A stretch of DNA of 64,000 nucleotides, from contig NZ_KB850054.1 of NCBI RefSeq assembly GCF_000369505.1, positions 62,001 through 126,000 of the forward strand. Direction: 5' to 3'. Numbering within the stretch: the first letter of the stretch is position 1; each line of letters opens with the position of its first letter. Below the pieces are notes generated by a model. That model made no database searches and was not told the DNA's origin. It was given only the letters and a program-made list of their open reading frames with translations. The DNA comes from Acinetobacter sp. NIPH 298 (GTDB lineage: Bacteria > Pseudomonadota > Gammaproteobacteria > Pseudomonadales > Moraxellaceae). The position numbers and the translations under genes are program-made. Below are positions 12,386-22,677 of the stretch, piece by piece.

Positions 12386-13030
12386 TTAACGTGGTAATGC
12401 GCCGTACAGCATCAAATGTACTGTGTGTTCAACAGAGCGTTGGTACATGCTGCGATTGCGCAAGGTTTTACCCGTCACCATTTCCATTTGAGTGGAAAAA
12501 TCAGCATAGTTTTGGGTGATTGCCCAGATATTGATAATAAACAGTTCAGGATCAATTTCTTTAGACAATTTACCTTGTTCTTGCCAAATTTGGATCACTT
12601 TGGTTTTGCGTTTAAATAGCTTTTTCAAAGGACCTTTTAAGATCGGTAAAATATGCGGTGCACCTTGGATAATCTCCAGTGCAAACAAACGCGATGCTTT
12701 CGGTTGATCGCGTGAGCTTTCTAGCTTTTGAATTAAATAGTGGGTGAGTGCTTCGGTCGGCTCAAGTTCTGATTCCAATGTTTGCAAGGGCGCAAGCCAC
12801 TTTTGCAACACCGTGGTTAGCACCTCGACGTATAGAGACTCTTTATTTTCATAGTAATAGAAAATATTAGATTTGTGCATACTAGCGAGTTGTGCAATCT
12901 CATCCAAACTAGCGCCACTGAACCCATAGACGGAAAAAACATCTAGGGCAGCATTCAGCAGTTGATTGCGCTTTTGTGTACTTTTTTTCTGTTCCATCTG
13001 CGAGCTTGATTCAAAAAATGTCATTGACAT
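12386..13030 (-). CDS. TetR-family regulator, RutR-like
   Basis: An N-terminal TetR helix-turn-helix (LLNAALDVFSVYGFSGASLD, then MHKSNIFYYYENKESLYVEV) and a C-terminal half resembling E. coli RutR along its length: KASRLFALEIIQGAP, IWAITQNYADFSTQMEMVTG and a GALPR ending. RutR senses uracil/thymine and controls pyrimidine catabolism, but no rut gene is present; the gene instead follows the sulfonate operon on the same strand. The start is uncertain: ATG 13030 gives 214 residues (RutR is 212), while ATG 12997 gives 203. A perfect palindrome TTGTGCACAA at 13051-13060 lies just upstream and could be an autoregulatory site. Confidence 0.85.
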   Translation of the reverse strand: MSMTFFESSSQMEQKKSTQKRNQLLNAALDVFSVYGFSGASLDEIAQLASMHKSNIFYYYENKESLYVEVLTTVLQKWLAPLQTLESELEPTEALTHYLIQKLESSRDQPKASRLFALEIIQGAPHILPILKGPLKKLFKRKTKVIQIWQEQGKLSKEIDPELFIINIWAITQNYADFSTQMEMVTGKTLRNRSMYQRSVEHTVHLMLYGALPR

Positions 13031-13237
13031 TGTAAGATAAATTGTCGGTTTTGTGCACAAGAACACAGTTTTTTATTAAAAAAAATGTAGTTCTTAGATT
13101 AACGGTAACGATGTGTTTGAAAATGATGGATATCTAAAAATTGAATTACATGATTTGTAAATTATTCCTGCTGCATTGAAGGGAAAGCGCTTCGCATTTT
13201 ATGGTTTTAATAACATTTTAATGTTGATAAGGCGGTT

Positions 13238-14038
13238 TTAGGTGGCTAAAACCGCATTAAGGACTTGCTGTTCGAGTTGTGCAAACGCAATACTTTTTTT
13301 ACGTGGACGTAGCAGGTTGACCTGAAAGTTGTGAGCGATGTGTCCTTGATCGAGCAAAATAATTCGATCGGCAAGTTGGACTGCTTCACTAACATCATGC
13401 GTGACTAAAATCGCCGTAAAGCCTTGTTCTTTCCATAACTGTTCAATGAGCTTTTGCATTTCCAAACGAGTTAATGCATCTAATGCCCCTAATGGTTCAT
13501 CCAGCAACAAAATACGTGGCGTATGGGAGAGGGCACGTGCTAAAGCTGCCCGTTGACGTTGTCCCCCAGAAAGTTGAGTGGGCCACTGCATGGCTTTGTC
13601 TTTTAAACCAACTTTTTCTAAAAGCGTTTCTGCTAGGTGATGTTGGGTTTTGGCTAAACCTAATTGTGCGTTTTGCAAAACGTTCTTCCATGGCAGTAAG
13701 CGAGGGTCTTGAAACATCACTCGAATATCAGCACTGGTAATGCCTTCCCGAAAGTTACGTGCCGACTGGAATTTAATTTCACCGTAACTCGGTTTTTCCA
13801 GTTGGGCAATCAGACGCAGTAGCGTACTTTTGCCGCAACCACTACGTCCTACAATGGCAACAAATTCCCCAGCTTGAATATTTAGATCTAAATCCTCTAA
13901 AACCTTGACCTCACCATAAAACTTATAGAGTTGTTCAATCAGAATATCTGCACCATTTGCAGGAGTGGTTGGCGTTTCTGGCTCAGCCACAGGTTGGATC
14001 AAACTGTCATCAAAGAAATTTAAATTTAAGTTACTCAT
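13238..14038 (-). CDS. ssuB: Aliphatic sulfonate ABC transporter ATPase
   Basis: A 266-residue cytoplasmic ATPase that powers sulfonate import with SsuC. Walker A is GRSGCGKST, the Q-loop is [11 protein letters not shown], the ABC signature is [15 protein letters not shown], Walker B is [12 protein letters not shown] and the switch histidine is in VTHDVSEAV. The ATG at 14038 has AAGGAG at ideal spacing; upstream in-frame ATGs crowd that site. An unusual N-terminal stretch of about 40 residues (Pro/Thr-rich) precedes the ATPase domain. Last gene of the ssu operon; a GCGGTTTTA/TAAAACCGC hairpin spans its stop codon without a proper U tract. Confidence 0.94.
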   Translation of the reverse strand: MSNLNLNFFDDSLIQPVAEPETPTTPANGADILIEQLYKFYGEVKVLEDLDLNIQAGEFVAIVGRSGCGKSTLLRLIAQLEKPSYGEIKFQSARNFREGITSADIRVMFQDPRLLPWKNVLQNAQLGLAKTQHHLAETLLEKVGLKDKAMQWPTQLSGGQRQRAALARALSHTPRILLLDEPLGALDALTRLEMQKLIEQLWKEQGFTAILVTHDVSEAVQLADRIILLDQGHIAHNFQVNLLRPRKKSIAFAQLEQQVLNAVLAT

Positions 14039-14051
14039 ATTCATCTCCTTT

Positions 14052-14855
14052 TTATTTTTGATAGCCTGCATGCCAGCGCAATAAATAATGTTCTAAAGCT
14101 TGTGCCAATACATCCGCTAATTTGCCCAGTAAGGCGTAGAGTAAAATGCCGACCAACACGATATCAGTTTGTAAAAACTCGCGTGCATTCATGGTCATAT
14201 AGCCGATTCCTGCTTGCGCTGAAATGGTTTCCGCCACGATAAGTAAGACCCAAACCAACCCTAAAGAAAAACGCAGCCCGACCAAAATAGAAGGCATTGC
14301 ACTGGGTAAAATAATGTCTTTATAGAGTTGCCAGCGATTGAGTCCGTAACTCTTACCCATTTCAATCAGTTGAGGATCGACTGAGCGAATACCGTGGTAG
14401 GTATTGATATACATTGGGAAAAATACACCGACAGCAACCAAGAATAGTTTGGCCGTTTCATCGATTCCGAACCATAAAATCACCAATGGAATCAGTGCCA
14501 GTGCTGGGATGTTACGGATCATCTGTAAGGTGGTATCAAGCAAGGTCGAAGCAATCCGTGATGAACCATTCACCAGACCTAAAATAAGCCCTGAACCACC
14601 CCCGACCAATAAACCCAACAAAGCCCGACCAGCGCTGACTTTGACATGTTGCCAAAGCTCACCACTGACCAATAAATGCCAAAAAGCACTCACGACAGCC
14701 GTTGGTGCGGGTAGCACTCGACTTTGTAATACACCCACACTTGAGGCGATTTGCCAAATCATGACCAATAAAATGGGGAACAACCACGGCAGCAAACCTC
14801 TCCCTAAACTTTTTGTTCCACGTGAAACATCATTGAATAGCGTCTGTGCACTCAT
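14052..14855 (-). CDS. ssuC: Aliphatic sulfonate ABC transporter permease
   Basis: A 267-residue BPD-type inner-membrane permease with about six hydrophobic segments. The EAA loop, which docks onto SsuB, reads [20 protein letters not shown]. The conserved [18 protein letters not shown] segment is typical of the nitrate/sulfonate/taurine permease family. Its start overlaps the ssuD stop by ATGA, and 13 bases separate it from ssuB. Confidence 0.94.
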   Translation of the reverse strand: MSAQTLFNDVSRGTKSLGRGLLPWLFPILLVMIWQIASSVGVLQSRVLPAPTAVVSAFWHLLVSGELWQHVKVSAGRALLGLLVGGGSGLILGLVNGSSRIASTLLDTTLQMIRNIPALALIPLVILWFGIDETAKLFLVAVGVFFPMYINTYHGIRSVDPQLIEMGKSYGLNRWQLYKDIILPSAMPSILVGLRFSLGLVWVLLIVAETISAQAGIGYMTMNAREFLQTDIVLVGILLYALLGKLADVLAQALEHYLLRWHAGYQK

Positions 14856-16027
14856 ACGCTCTCCTTAACCACTTTTCTGGGTTGCTTGACCTCAGGCACA
14901 TAGTTATTGGCAATGATTTCACCAAATGGTCCTGTTAAATGCGGTTGTGCCAATTTCTCTCGAGTTTTAAGTGGCAGTAAAGGGAACACCAATTCAGCAA
15001 ACCGAATTGATTCTTCTAGATGTGGGTAGCCAGAGAAAATAAAGGTATCAATCCCCAAATCAGCATATTCTTGGATACGTGCTGCAACGGTTTCAGGATC
15101 ACCGACTAAAGCAGTTCCTGCACCGCCACGAACTAAACCAATACCCGCCCAAAGGTTAGGTGAGACTTCAAGCTGATCTTTACGGCCCCCATGTAGCGCC
15201 GCCATACGTTGTTGCCCAACCGAATCCATTTGAGCAAATTTTTTCTGTGCTGCGGCAATGGTTTCATCATCGAGGTATTGGATCAATTCATCCGCAGCAG
15301 CCCAAGCCTGTTCATTACTTTCGCGGACGATGACATGTAAGCGAATACCATAATTGAGCGTACGTCCTTTAGCCGCCGCTTTGGCACGTAGGTGTTCGAT
15401 TTTTTCTTTCACCGCAGCAGGTGGCTCACCCCAAGTCAAATAGGTATCCACTTGCTCAGCGGCAAGCTCAGTTGCCGCGTCTGATGAGCCACCGAACCAT
15501 AAAGGTGGATAAGGCTTTTGTACGGGTGGGTAGAGCAGTTTGGCATCATCGACACTGAGACGTTCGCCGTGAAAAGTAAATGATTCACCCGTATGCGAGC
15601 GAGTGAGAATTTCTCGCCAAATTTTTACATATTCAGAAGCTGTCTGATAACGAGTGCTGTGGTCTTCATACAGACCATCACCTTTTAATTCTTGCTCATC
15701 TCCGCCCGTAACAAGGTTGAGGAGAATACGACCATTCGACAAACGATCAAAAGTTGCTGCCATACGCGCAGCGAGTGACGCTGTGGTGATCCCCGGACGT
15801 AATGCAACGAGGAATTTAAGTTGTTTGGTTGCATCGAGTAAGCTTGCCGCCGTAATCCACGGATCTTCACAAGAACGACCTGTAGGAATCAAGACACCGG
15901 CATAACCTAAATGGTCGACTGTAACGGCAATTTGTTTCATATAAGCATGATCGACCTGACGAGCACCCTTACTGGTACCTAAATAACGACTGTCACCGTG
16001 AGTGGGGATAAACCAGAAAATATTCAT
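14852..16027 (-). CDS. ssuD: FMNH2-dependent alkanesulfonate monooxygenase
   Basis: A 391-residue luciferase-like TIM-barrel enzyme that uses FMNH2 and O2 to cleave C1-C14 alkanesulfonates to an aldehyde and sulfite. Key segments are the opening [58 protein letters not shown] and the late [12 protein letters not shown] and [14 protein letters not shown] 16027 matches the family N-terminus and has GAGGAA about seven bases upstream. No ssuE flavin reductase gene is in the operon, so FMNH2 must come from elsewhere. Confidence 0.96.
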   Translation of the reverse strand: MNIFWFIPTHGDSRYLGTSKGARQVDHAYMKQIAVTVDHLGYAGVLIPTGRSCEDPWITAASLLDATKQLKFLVALRPGITTASLAARMAATFDRLSNGRILLNLVTGGDEQELKGDGLYEDHSTRYQTASEYVKIWREILTRSHTGESFTFHGERLSVDDAKLLYPPVQKPYPPLWFGGSSDAATELAAEQVDTYLTWGEPPAAVKEKIEHLRAKAAAKGRTLNYGIRLHVIVRESNEQAWAAADELIQYLDDETIAAAQKKFAQMDSVGQQRMAALHGGRKDQLEVSPNLWAGIGLVRGGAGTALVGDPETVAARIQEYADLGIDTFIFSGYPHLEESIRFAELVFPLLPLKTREKLAQPHLTGPFGEIIANNYVPEVKQPRKVVKESV

Positions 16028-16059
16028 GTCGATGTTCCTCATGAAAATAAAAGCAATGA

Positions 16060-17046
16060 TTATTGGGCAGACCAAACACTTTGTTGGATATCAATCTGCG
16101 TAGGAATGAGTTGCGCTTGTTTAAATAAATCGGCGATTTGTTGTTGATGCTGTATGACCTCTGGAAGGAGCGGCTGAACAGGTGAGGGTTTTGGTCGTTT
16201 GTCTAGTACCCGTTGGGCGACTGGTATACTGAGCCCCGTGCTTTTGGCATAAATCTGTAGTGCTTGATCTGGGTGTTGCACAATCCATTGATCTGCAAGA
16301 TTGTTGGTTTTGATCAGTTTCTGGACGGAATCAGGATATTTTTGAATGAAGTCAGGATTGCCAATATAAAAAGAATACGTGGTTGGGAACGCGCGGCCAT
16401 CAACCAACGTTCGGGTGTGACCTTGTATTTCGGCAGTGCCTAAGTAGGGTTCCCAAATCGCCCATGCATCAACCGCTTGTTTATCAAATGCGGCACGTGC
16501 CTCGGCTGGGGCTAACCAAATGGGTTGAATGTCTTGCCAAGATAAACCTGCTTTTTGCAAAGTTTTAGCTAATAATTCATGCGCACTTGAGCCTTTCTGT
16601 ACAGCAACACGTTTACCTTTCAAATCTTGAAGCGAATGAATCGTGTGATCTGCGTGAACTAGAACCGCTTGTGCCGTCGGTGCCACTATTTCATAAGCCA
16701 CATAGCTCAAGGGTTTTGCTGCGGCTTGGGCAAAGATCGGTGGCGTGTTTCCAACATAGCCAAAATCAACCGCGCCAACTGCGAGGGCTTCTAACATTTG
16801 CGGGCCTGCAGGAAATTCCCGCCACTCAATTTTGGCATTTGGAAATGCTTGTTCAAACAGCTTGTGTTGTCTTGCAACCAATAAATTGAGTGATGATTTT
16901 TGAAAGCCAATCGAAAGAGTTTTGACGCTTTGCATTTCAGTTGATGAAGTGGTTTTTCCAAGCGTTTGTTCTGGTTTTTGGCATCCACTGAGTGTAAATG
17001 TGCTGAAGGCTAAACCAATAACCGAAACTTTAACGAACCACTTCAT
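16060..17046 (-). CDS. ssuA: Sulfonate-binding lipoprotein (first SsuA-type paralogue)
   Basis: A 328-residue periplasmic binding protein of the SsuA/TauA/NrtA family. The signal peptide ends in the lipobox LSGC, so the mature protein should be lipid-anchored. The ligand-binding core shows [44 protein letters not shown] and [17 protein letters not shown]. The next gene upstream encodes a second, clearly related binding protein; both keep all core motifs, so both are probably functional with different substrate ranges. It lies 32 bases upstream of ssuD. Confidence 0.92.
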   Translation of the reverse strand: MKWFVKVSVIGLAFSTFTLSGCQKPEQTLGKTTSSTEMQSVKTLSIGFQKSSLNLLVARQHKLFEQAFPNAKIEWREFPAGPQMLEALAVGAVDFGYVGNTPPIFAQAAAKPLSYVAYEIVAPTAQAVLVHADHTIHSLQDLKGKRVAVQKGSSAHELLAKTLQKAGLSWQDIQPIWLAPAEARAAFDKQAVDAWAIWEPYLGTAEIQGHTRTLVDGRAFPTTYSFYIGNPDFIQKYPDSVQKLIKTNNLADQWIVQHPDQALQIYAKSTGLSIPVAQRVLDKRPKPSPVQPLLPEVIQHQQQIADLFKQAQLIPTQIDIQQSVWSAQ

Positions 17047-17055
17047 ACTGAGCCT

Positions 17056-18051
17056 CTATTTTTTAAGTTGGTTTTTTAAGACAGCATCTTGAATCACAAG
17101 TTGCTTTGGAATGAGTTTTTGAGCAAAGAATGCATCGGCAACATACTGTTGTTCTTTGGCGACTTGTGCAGAAATGGGTTGAACACCAAATCCCATACGT
17201 GAAATGGAGGTTTTTAAAACATCAAACCCAAGTCCAGTCGGTTTTTCTAATAATTTTGCAGCATCGTCAGGATGGCTTTTAACCCAATCTGTGGTTTGAT
17301 TGAGGGTACTGACCAGCGTTTTCAGTGCGTTAGGGTGATTTTCCGCAAATTTACGATCTGCTAAATAAAACTGATGATTGCTAACGAGCTGTTCACCGCT
17401 TGCAAGCACACGTGCATGAATTTGATGTTGTGCCGCTGCGAAGAAAGGATCCCAAATCACCCAAGCATCAACCGCACCTTTTTCAAAGGCAGCGCGGGCA
17501 TCGGAGGGTGGAAGATAGACGGGTTGAATGTCATTTAAGCTGAGCTTATTTGCCTCTAAAAGCTTGAGTAATAAGTAGTGGACATTCGAGCCTTTATTGA
17601 GCGCAATACGTTTCCCTTTGAGATCTTGTATGGATCGAATAGGTGAGTCTTTTTGCACAATGAGTGCTTCGGCAGTTGGTGCAGGAGGTTGATTGGCGAC
17701 ATACACCAAGTTTGGATTGGCTGCTTGCGCAAAAATTGGAGGCGCTTCACCTGCTTCACCAAAAACCACACTGCCAACATTGAGACCTTCTAAAAGCTGG
17801 GGACCCGCTGGAAATTCCACCCATTTGACATGGATACCTTGAGCAGCAAGACTTTTTTCTAATTCACCTTTTGCTTTAACAATCGGCAAGATGCCATATT
17901 TTTGAAAGCCGATGCTTAATGTTGTGGTCTGTTGTTTTGTGGTGTCTTGCTGCTCAGATTTTTTTGCACAACCTGCAACTCCGATCACGCTGGCAAGACC
18001 TGCTGCCAGAAGAGTGTATGTTGCCCATGAACGATGAATAGGACTGGTCAT
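17056..18051 (-). CDS. Sulfonate-binding lipoprotein (second SsuA-type paralogue)
   Basis: A 331-residue SsuA-family binding protein with a lipoprotein signal ending in VAGC (cysteine near residue 28). It shares the layout of its neighbour: [46 protein letters not shown] and KGKRIALNKGSNVHYLL. Only 9 bases separate it from the next gene, so this is the first gene of a five-gene operon. The operon order is binding protein, binding protein, monooxygenase, permease, ATPase. Confidence 0.92.
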   Translation of the reverse strand: MTSPIHRSWATYTLLAAGLASVIGVAGCAKKSEQQDTTKQQTTTLSIGFQKYGILPIVKAKGELEKSLAAQGIHVKWVEFPAGPQLLEGLNVGSVVFGEAGEAPPIFAQAANPNLVYVANQPPAPTAEALIVQKDSPIRSIQDLKGKRIALNKGSNVHYLLLKLLEANKLSLNDIQPVYLPPSDARAAFEKGAVDAWVIWDPFFAAAQHQIHARVLASGEQLVSNHQFYLADRKFAENHPNALKTLVSTLNQTTDWVKSHPDDAAKLLEKPTGLGFDVLKTSISRMGFGVQPISAQVAKEQQYVADAFFAQKLIPKQLVIQDAVLKNQLKK

Positions 18052-18357
18052 GTTGGTGGTGCTCCCCGAAAAATCAAAAAGACTTCAATAAGATGAGCAA
18101 CCAAGCTAAAACTTTTTTTAATCCATAAAAAATAAATAATCGGGCATTACTTATGATGAAAAGTGCAAAAAAGAAGAACGAATAATCTTATCTTTAGATG
18201 GAATAACAGAAAATCATTTTTATCTTATTAAGATATTGTTTTAATTCGGTTTTATTATTTTTATAGATCAAGTAAATAGATGCTCTGGCAGTTGTTAAAC
18301 AGAAATCATGATAAATTGGAGATATCTTTATCAGAAATAAAAATATCTCCAGTTTCA
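18052..18357. other. Intergenic region upstream of the ssu operon
   Basis: 306 AT-rich bases between the argA stop and the first ssu gene. They should hold the ssu promoter and the site for a CysB/Cbl-type activator, but I could not assign these with confidence. A perfect 15-bp palindrome TATCTTATTAAGATA lies at 18221-18235. A long hairpin lies at 18318-18350, next to the argA stop. Confidence 0.5.
18318..18350 (-). terminator. Hairpin just downstream of argA, possible terminator
   Basis: On the minus strand GGAGATAT and ATATCTCC pair, with a further six-pair inner helix (one G-U) and a 5-base loop. It begins 8 bases past the argA stop. There is no clean U tract afterwards, so it may instead protect the 3' end. 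Confidence 0.45.
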
Positions 18358-19713
18358 TTAGGCCAGTACTTTTTTAAACACCAGCGAGTTACGTTGGTAG
18401 TTATATAGGGCTTGGCGTGCATTGGGTAAATCATCAATATGAGCGGGTACAAAGCCATGTTCTAAAAACCAGTGCGCTGTTCGTGTCGTGAGTACGAATA
18501 ACTGTTGAATCCCTTGTTGTTTGGCTTTGTTTTCTAAGAATTGCAGAATTTGACTGCCACGATTGGATTTACGGTAGCTAGAATCAACCGCAACGCAGGC
18601 AATTTCAGCCGAACGCGTTTCATTCAATGCCGAAGAAATCGGGTAGAGTGCAGCACATGCCAAGATCATTCCATCGCGTTCAATTACGGCAAATTGCTCG
18701 ATTTCACTTTCAAGCAGTTCGCGAGAGCGGTAAACCAAAATCCCTTCTTGCTCAAGTGGGCGAAGTAAATTAATTAAACCACCGACATCGTTGATATTGG
18801 CAATACGCACTTCTTCATAATGCGCATCGGTGATCATGGTGCCAATCCCATCACGGGTAAATAGCTCTTCAATCAACGCGCCATCATAGGTATAAGAAAT
18901 CAAATGCACGCGATGCACGCCAGATAAAGAGGCTTGTTGTGCTTGTTTGAGATGCAGGGCAAATTCTGGATGGTGTGCTTGGTATTGTTGAATATAGGAT
19001 TCAAGTTGACGAGGGCTTAACTCACGTAATAATTGTTGTTTTTCATTCATTAGACCCTGTTTTTCGCCCAAGAAAATAAGTTTATCCGCGTTTAATGCAG
19101 TCGCCGTTTTGGTTGCTACTTCTTCCGCCAATAAGTTGAAAACTTCACCTGTGGTTGAGTAACCCGTAGGTCCCAATAATACGATATTGTGGTTGTCCAA
19201 ATGCCGCTGAATCGCATCGGTATCGATGGAACGCACTTCCCCTGTCAACTGGAAGTCAACGCCATCACGGATACCATAGGGCTTAGCCGTCACAAAATTA
19301 CCTGAAACCACATCAATGCGAGCGCCGTACATTGGCGAGTTTGCCAATCCCATGGAAAGGAGCGCTTCAATCTCTAAACGAATTGAACCCACCGCATTCA
19401 TCACCGCAGGCAACGATTCACGAGTGGTCATACGGCGATTTTGATGAAAAGGCGTTTCAATCTTTCTTTCAAGTAGATTCTGATTGATTTGCGGGCGTGC
19501 GCCATACACCAAGATCAATCGAATACCGAGAGAGTGTAAGAGCGCAATATCATGAATGATATGTTGGAAGTTTTGGTGTTGGACCGCCTCACCGCTAAAC
19601 ATCAGTACAAAGGTTTTATGGCGGTGTGCATTGATATATGGTGCAGAATGGCGAAACCAATGTACATAATCTTGTGTTGTACTTTGTGAAGTTTCGGTTA
19701 TTTGGTTCGCCAT
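18358..19713 (-). CDS. argA: Amino-acid N-acetyltransferase (N-acetylglutamate synthase)
   Basis: A 451-residue enzyme for the first step of arginine synthesis: acetyl-CoA plus glutamate gives N-acetylglutamate. The N-terminal amino-acid-kinase-like domain, the arginine feedback site in relatives, shows VLMFSGEAVQHQNF, LILVYGARPQINQ and IVLLGPTGYSTTGEVFNL. The C-terminal GNAT domain shows CVAVDSSYRKSNRGSQIL, the acetyl-CoA loop, and a LTTRTAHWFLEHGF ending. Length and order are those of classical ArgA. Likely a single-gene unit, cytoplasmic. Confidence 0.96.
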   Translation of the reverse strand: MANQITETSQSTTQDYVHWFRHSAPYINAHRHKTFVLMFSGEAVQHQNFQHIIHDIALLHSLGIRLILVYGARPQINQNLLERKIETPFHQNRRMTTRESLPAVMNAVGSIRLEIEALLSMGLANSPMYGARIDVVSGNFVTAKPYGIRDGVDFQLTGEVRSIDTDAIQRHLDNHNIVLLGPTGYSTTGEVFNLLAEEVATKTATALNADKLIFLGEKQGLMNEKQQLLRELSPRQLESYIQQYQAHHPEFALHLKQAQQASLSGVHRVHLISYTYDGALIEELFTRDGIGTMITDAHYEEVRIANINDVGGLINLLRPLEQEGILVYRSRELLESEIEQFAVIERDGMILACAALYPISSALNETRSAEIACVAVDSSYRKSNRGSQILQFLENKAKQQGIQQLFVLTTRTAHWFLEHGFVPAHIDDLPNARQALYNYQRNSLVFKKVLA

Positions 19714-19824
19714 GTTGATCTCAGATATACATCAATGAATCTGATTTTAACTAAAAAAACCAAAAGATAAACCGATTCCTAAAACAACAACCGACTTTTC
19801 TACAGTTTAATAAGCACAAAGTAT

Positions 19825-20205
19825 TTAGAAACCCATGATACGAACAATACTATTATCATTGGAGTTGACTAAGATATAATCATTATTGACTTTATACCAC
19901 TGCTGATCTCGCCCTGGTTTGGGTAGATTATTTTCTTTATAATCAATCTTGTAGCTGTTTCCTCGATAATGTTGAGGCATGACATAGCCTGCTTGCCAGC
20001 GATGTTGTTTTAACCGCTCCACGCCACGTTCTTCACGCATACGGCGTTCACGCATACGATTGTCATTATCTGGACGTTCAAAATTGCGACTGTGTTTATG
20101 ACCACGCGAATCATCATCACGATCAAAACGCGGATTTGCAAAACTCACCATGCTGCTAAACAGGGTGGCTGAACCTAAGATTAAGATAATGAATTTATTT
20201 CTCAT
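19825..20205 (-). CDS. RcnB-family periplasmic protein
   Basis: A 126-residue exported protein: a signal peptide (about residues 1-23, ending VSFANP), then a low-complexity Arg/Asp/His-rich stretch, then the RcnB domain W..GYVMPQHYRGNSYKIDY...LPKPGRDQQWYKVNNDYILV and a final IVRIMGF. E. coli RcnB affects periplasmic nickel/cobalt homeostasis together with the RcnA exporter, but no rcnA is present here, so metal involvement is only an inference; the His/Asp/Arg stretch could bind metal or an anionic surface. Confidence 0.82.
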   Translation of the reverse strand: MRNKFIILILGSATLFSSMVSFANPRFDRDDDSRGHKHSRNFERPDNDNRMRERRMREERGVERLKQHRWQAGYVMPQHYRGNSYKIDYKENNLPKPGRDQQWYKVNNDYILVNSNDNSIVRIMGF

Positions 20206-20381
20206 GATACACCTAAGATCGGATGTCTCTCATGTGAAAACTGTACCTTAAAAATGCAGAGAAACTGTGAAGATCGATTCAGTATTCGATTAAAAATATG
20301 GAGCATCTCTCCCAGTTTCGATCACAAAGGCAGGCTTAAGGTCAGTTTTCAATGTTGTTTTAAATTGTTCTAATCACGTTA

Positions 20382-21128
20382 TTAACTTTGCGCATCAATG
20401 CTTTGCCCATTCATCTCTAAACTATCATCGCCCATCAAATAAAGATATGCAGGCATGATGCTATCTGGTGTTGGCAATACTTTAGGATCTTCATCGGGAT
20501 AGGCTTTGGCCCGCATTGCGGTACGCGTTCCACCTGGATTGATGCAATTAAAGCGAATATTTGCATAACTATTTTCTAGAGCAAAAATTCTGCTCATGGC
20601 TTCAGTCGCAATTTTAGACACCGAATAAGCGCCCCACAATGCACGCGCTTCACGCCCGACACCTGAACTGGTAAAGATCACAGAAGCATGTTCAGATTGT
20701 TCGAGTAAAGGTAGCAATGCTTGAGTCATAGCAAAGGGTGCACGTAAATTCACCGCCATCACATCATCCCACACATCTACAGGATAATTTGCCAGCTCAA
20801 CCCGATCACCTAACATCCCTGCATTATGCAAAATGCCATCTAAACGTCCGAATTGTTGTTGTAGCGTATCAACTAAAAGCTCATAGTCATGGCTAGACGC
20901 TGTTGAAAGTTGCAAAGGTAAAATAGCAGGTTGTGGCGCACCTAAACCTTCGATTTCATCATAGATGACTTCGAGTTTATTGAGGGTTCGGCCATGCAAT
21001 ACAACCGTTGCGCCGTGCAGGGCATAACTCATCGCAGCAGCTCGACCAATACCATCACCCGCACCAGTAATGAGGATGATACGATCTTTAAGTAAATCTG
21101 GCCGAGGTTGATATTCTGAATATTTCAT
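20382..21128 (-). CDS. yciK: Short-chain dehydrogenase, YciK family
   Basis: A 248-residue SDR oxidoreductase. The cofactor loop is ITGAGDGIGRAAA (TGxxxGxG), followed by a HGRTL element suggesting NADP, the NAG motif in LHNAGMLGD, the catalytic serine in VIFTSSGVGR and YSVSK with the catalytic Tyr and Lys. The YciK subfamily has no established substrate. It is the last gene of a ubiG-mupP-yciK unit (27 bases from mupP), the same order as in Pseudomonas. Confidence 0.92.
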   Translation of the reverse strand: MKYSEYQPRPDLLKDRIILITGAGDGIGRAAAMSYALHGATVVLHGRTLNKLEVIYDEIEGLGAPQPAILPLQLSTASSHDYELLVDTLQQQFGRLDGILHNAGMLGDRVELANYPVDVWDDVMAVNLRAPFAMTQALLPLLEQSEHASVIFTSSGVGREARALWGAYSVSKIATEAMSRIFALENSYANIRFNCINPGGTRTAMRAKAYPDEDPKVLPTPDSIMPAYLYLMGDDSLEMNGQSIDAQS

Positions 21129-21155
21129 TGTTATGCCTCCTGTTATCTTGCTTAT

Positions 21156-21854
21156 TTAACTCATCATACCCTGATTTTCTGACAACACCGTGATTTTCTG
21201 TTTGAGCAGTTGATGAAGTTCAGGGACGGTTTGAATAACTGCATCTGCTTGCCAAGCGGCGAGATCATCTCGTGATTCGACTGGTAAATAACCATAGGCA
21301 GCTAAAATGGTATACATGTCTGCGTTGCGACCTGCGTCTATATCACGTGGATGATCACCAACATAAATAATGTCTTTGGCATCAAGACCTAACTGCTTAG
21401 CAGCCAAATACATCGGTTCAGGATCGGGTTTGGTCTTACTGACATCTTCTGGGCAAACCAACACCGCACAACGCTCTGTGAGCTGTAATGCAGCGAGCAG
21501 TAACTCACTTAAACCACGTGGTTTATTGGTCACTATGCCCCACGGAATCTGATGTGCTTCTAACGCTTCAAGTAAAGGATACATGCCTATGAATAAGTCG
21601 GTATCGACCACGATATTGTCGCCATAGGCATCTAAAAAGCGTTGACGGTGTGCGAGAAATACGGGATCAGTGACATCCAATTCTGGATAAACCAACTTCA
21701 CCATGGCGCGCGCACCCTCAGAAACTTGAGTACGAATGGTTTCTGCATCTACAACTGGGCGTTGCTCATCCCGACACATCTGCTGAATAATACGAATAAA
21801 GTCCGCAGCCGTGTCAATTAGCGTACCATCAAGATCAAATAAAACAGCTTTCAT
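21156..21854 (-). CDS. mupP: HAD phosphatase, probably N-acetylmuramate 6-phosphate phosphatase MupP
   Basis: A 232-residue HAD-superfamily phosphatase of the Gph type. The nucleophile motif is FDLDGTLIDTAADF, motif II is the Thr of IVTNKPRGL, and the acidic motif is YVGDHPRDIDAGRNA. Annotation pipelines often call this phosphoglycolate phosphatase, but its place between ubiG and yciK matches Pseudomonas mupP, which acts in MurNAc recycling. The ampD gene in this window serves the same peptidoglycan-recycling route. The ATG at 21854 overlaps the ubiG stop by one base (TAATG). Confidence 0.88.
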   Translation of the reverse strand: MKAVLFDLDGTLIDTAADFIRIIQQMCRDEQRPVVDAETIRTQVSEGARAMVKLVYPELDVTDPVFLAHRQRFLDAYGDNIVVDTDLFIGMYPLLEALEAHQIPWGIVTNKPRGLSELLLAALQLTERCAVLVCPEDVSKTKPDPEPMYLAAKQLGLDAKDIIYVGDHPRDIDAGRNADMYTILAAYGYLPVESRDDLAAWQADAVIQTVPELHQLLKQKITVLSENQGMMS

Positions 21855-22567
21855 TACGCACCTGTATTCGTAGTGTGAACCATGTAATTGACATCGACAT
21901 TCGGCGCTAACCAATAATGTTTGGTGATCGGGTTGTAATGTAAGCCCGTCATCTCTTTTAGGCTTAGACCTGCACTGCGAATATCATGCGCCATTTCTGA
22001 TGGGCGAATAAATTTATGATAGTCGTGGGTGCCTTTAGGCAATAAACGCAACACATATTCCGCGCCTATAATCGCGAATAAATAGGATTTTGGATTACGG
22101 TTAATGGTGGAGAAGAACACGTGGCCACCAGGTTTGACCAGTGTTTGACAGGCTTTTACGATAGAAGCTGGATCTGGTACGTGCTCCATCATTTCCATGC
22201 AAGTGACCACATCGTATTGACCTGCTTGTTCTTGTGCCAGTTGTTCTACAGGAATTTGACGATATTCAATGTTTTGCACATTGTCTTGTTGGGCATGTAA
22301 GCGACCAACAGCAAGTGGCGCTTCACCCATATCAATACCTAATACATCTGCACCACGACGTGCCATGCTTTCCGCCAAGATGCCACCACCACAACCAACA
22401 TCAAGGACTTTTTTGCCCGCCAAGCCGCCGACGCGTTCATCAATCCAGTTAAGACGTAATGGGTTGATTTGATGCAGTGGACGGAACTCCGAATGTTGAT
22501 CCCACCATTTGGCAGCCAATGCTTCAAATTTTGCGATTTCTTGCGGGTCAACATTCAATTGCGACAT
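21854..22567 (-). CDS. ubiG: Ubiquinone biosynthesis O-methyltransferase
   Basis: A 237-residue SAM-dependent class I methyltransferase that carries out both O-methylations of ubiquinone synthesis. Typical segments are [20 protein letters not shown], the SAM-binding [40 protein letters not shown] and [16 protein letters not shown]. First gene of the ubiG-mupP-yciK unit. Confidence 0.96.
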   Translation of the reverse strand: MSQLNVDPQEIAKFEALAAKWWDQHSEFRPLHQINPLRLNWIDERVGGLAGKKVLDVGCGGGILAESMARRGADVLGIDMGEAPLAVGRLHAQQDNVQNIEYRQIPVEQLAQEQAGQYDVVTCMEMMEHVPDPASIVKACQTLVKPGGHVFFSTINRNPKSYLFAIIGAEYVLRLLPKGTHDYHKFIRPSEMAHDIRSAGLSLKEMTGLHYNPITKHYWLAPNVDVNYMVHTTNTGA

Positions 22568-22677
22568 GGACGTACCTCTATCAATATTTTATGGAGATGT
22601 GGGGTTGATCGAATTCCTAGAATGTTGAACTAGGCGGAGTCTTGCCGAGTTCTCATCCAATTTCGGGATAGACCTTC

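Noticed and set aside
13232..13255. GCGGTTTTA/TAAAACCGC hairpin over the ssuB stop as a terminator
   Set aside because: No U tract follows on the minus strand, and the hairpin includes coding bases; at best a weak terminator, so not listed separately.
18244..18258. ATTCGGTTTTATTAT occurs here and again at 36183-36197, both upstream of minus-strand genes
   Set aside because: Only 15 bases, AT-rich, at different distances from the genes, with no extended similarity; chance or weak UP-like sequence is more likely than a shared operator.
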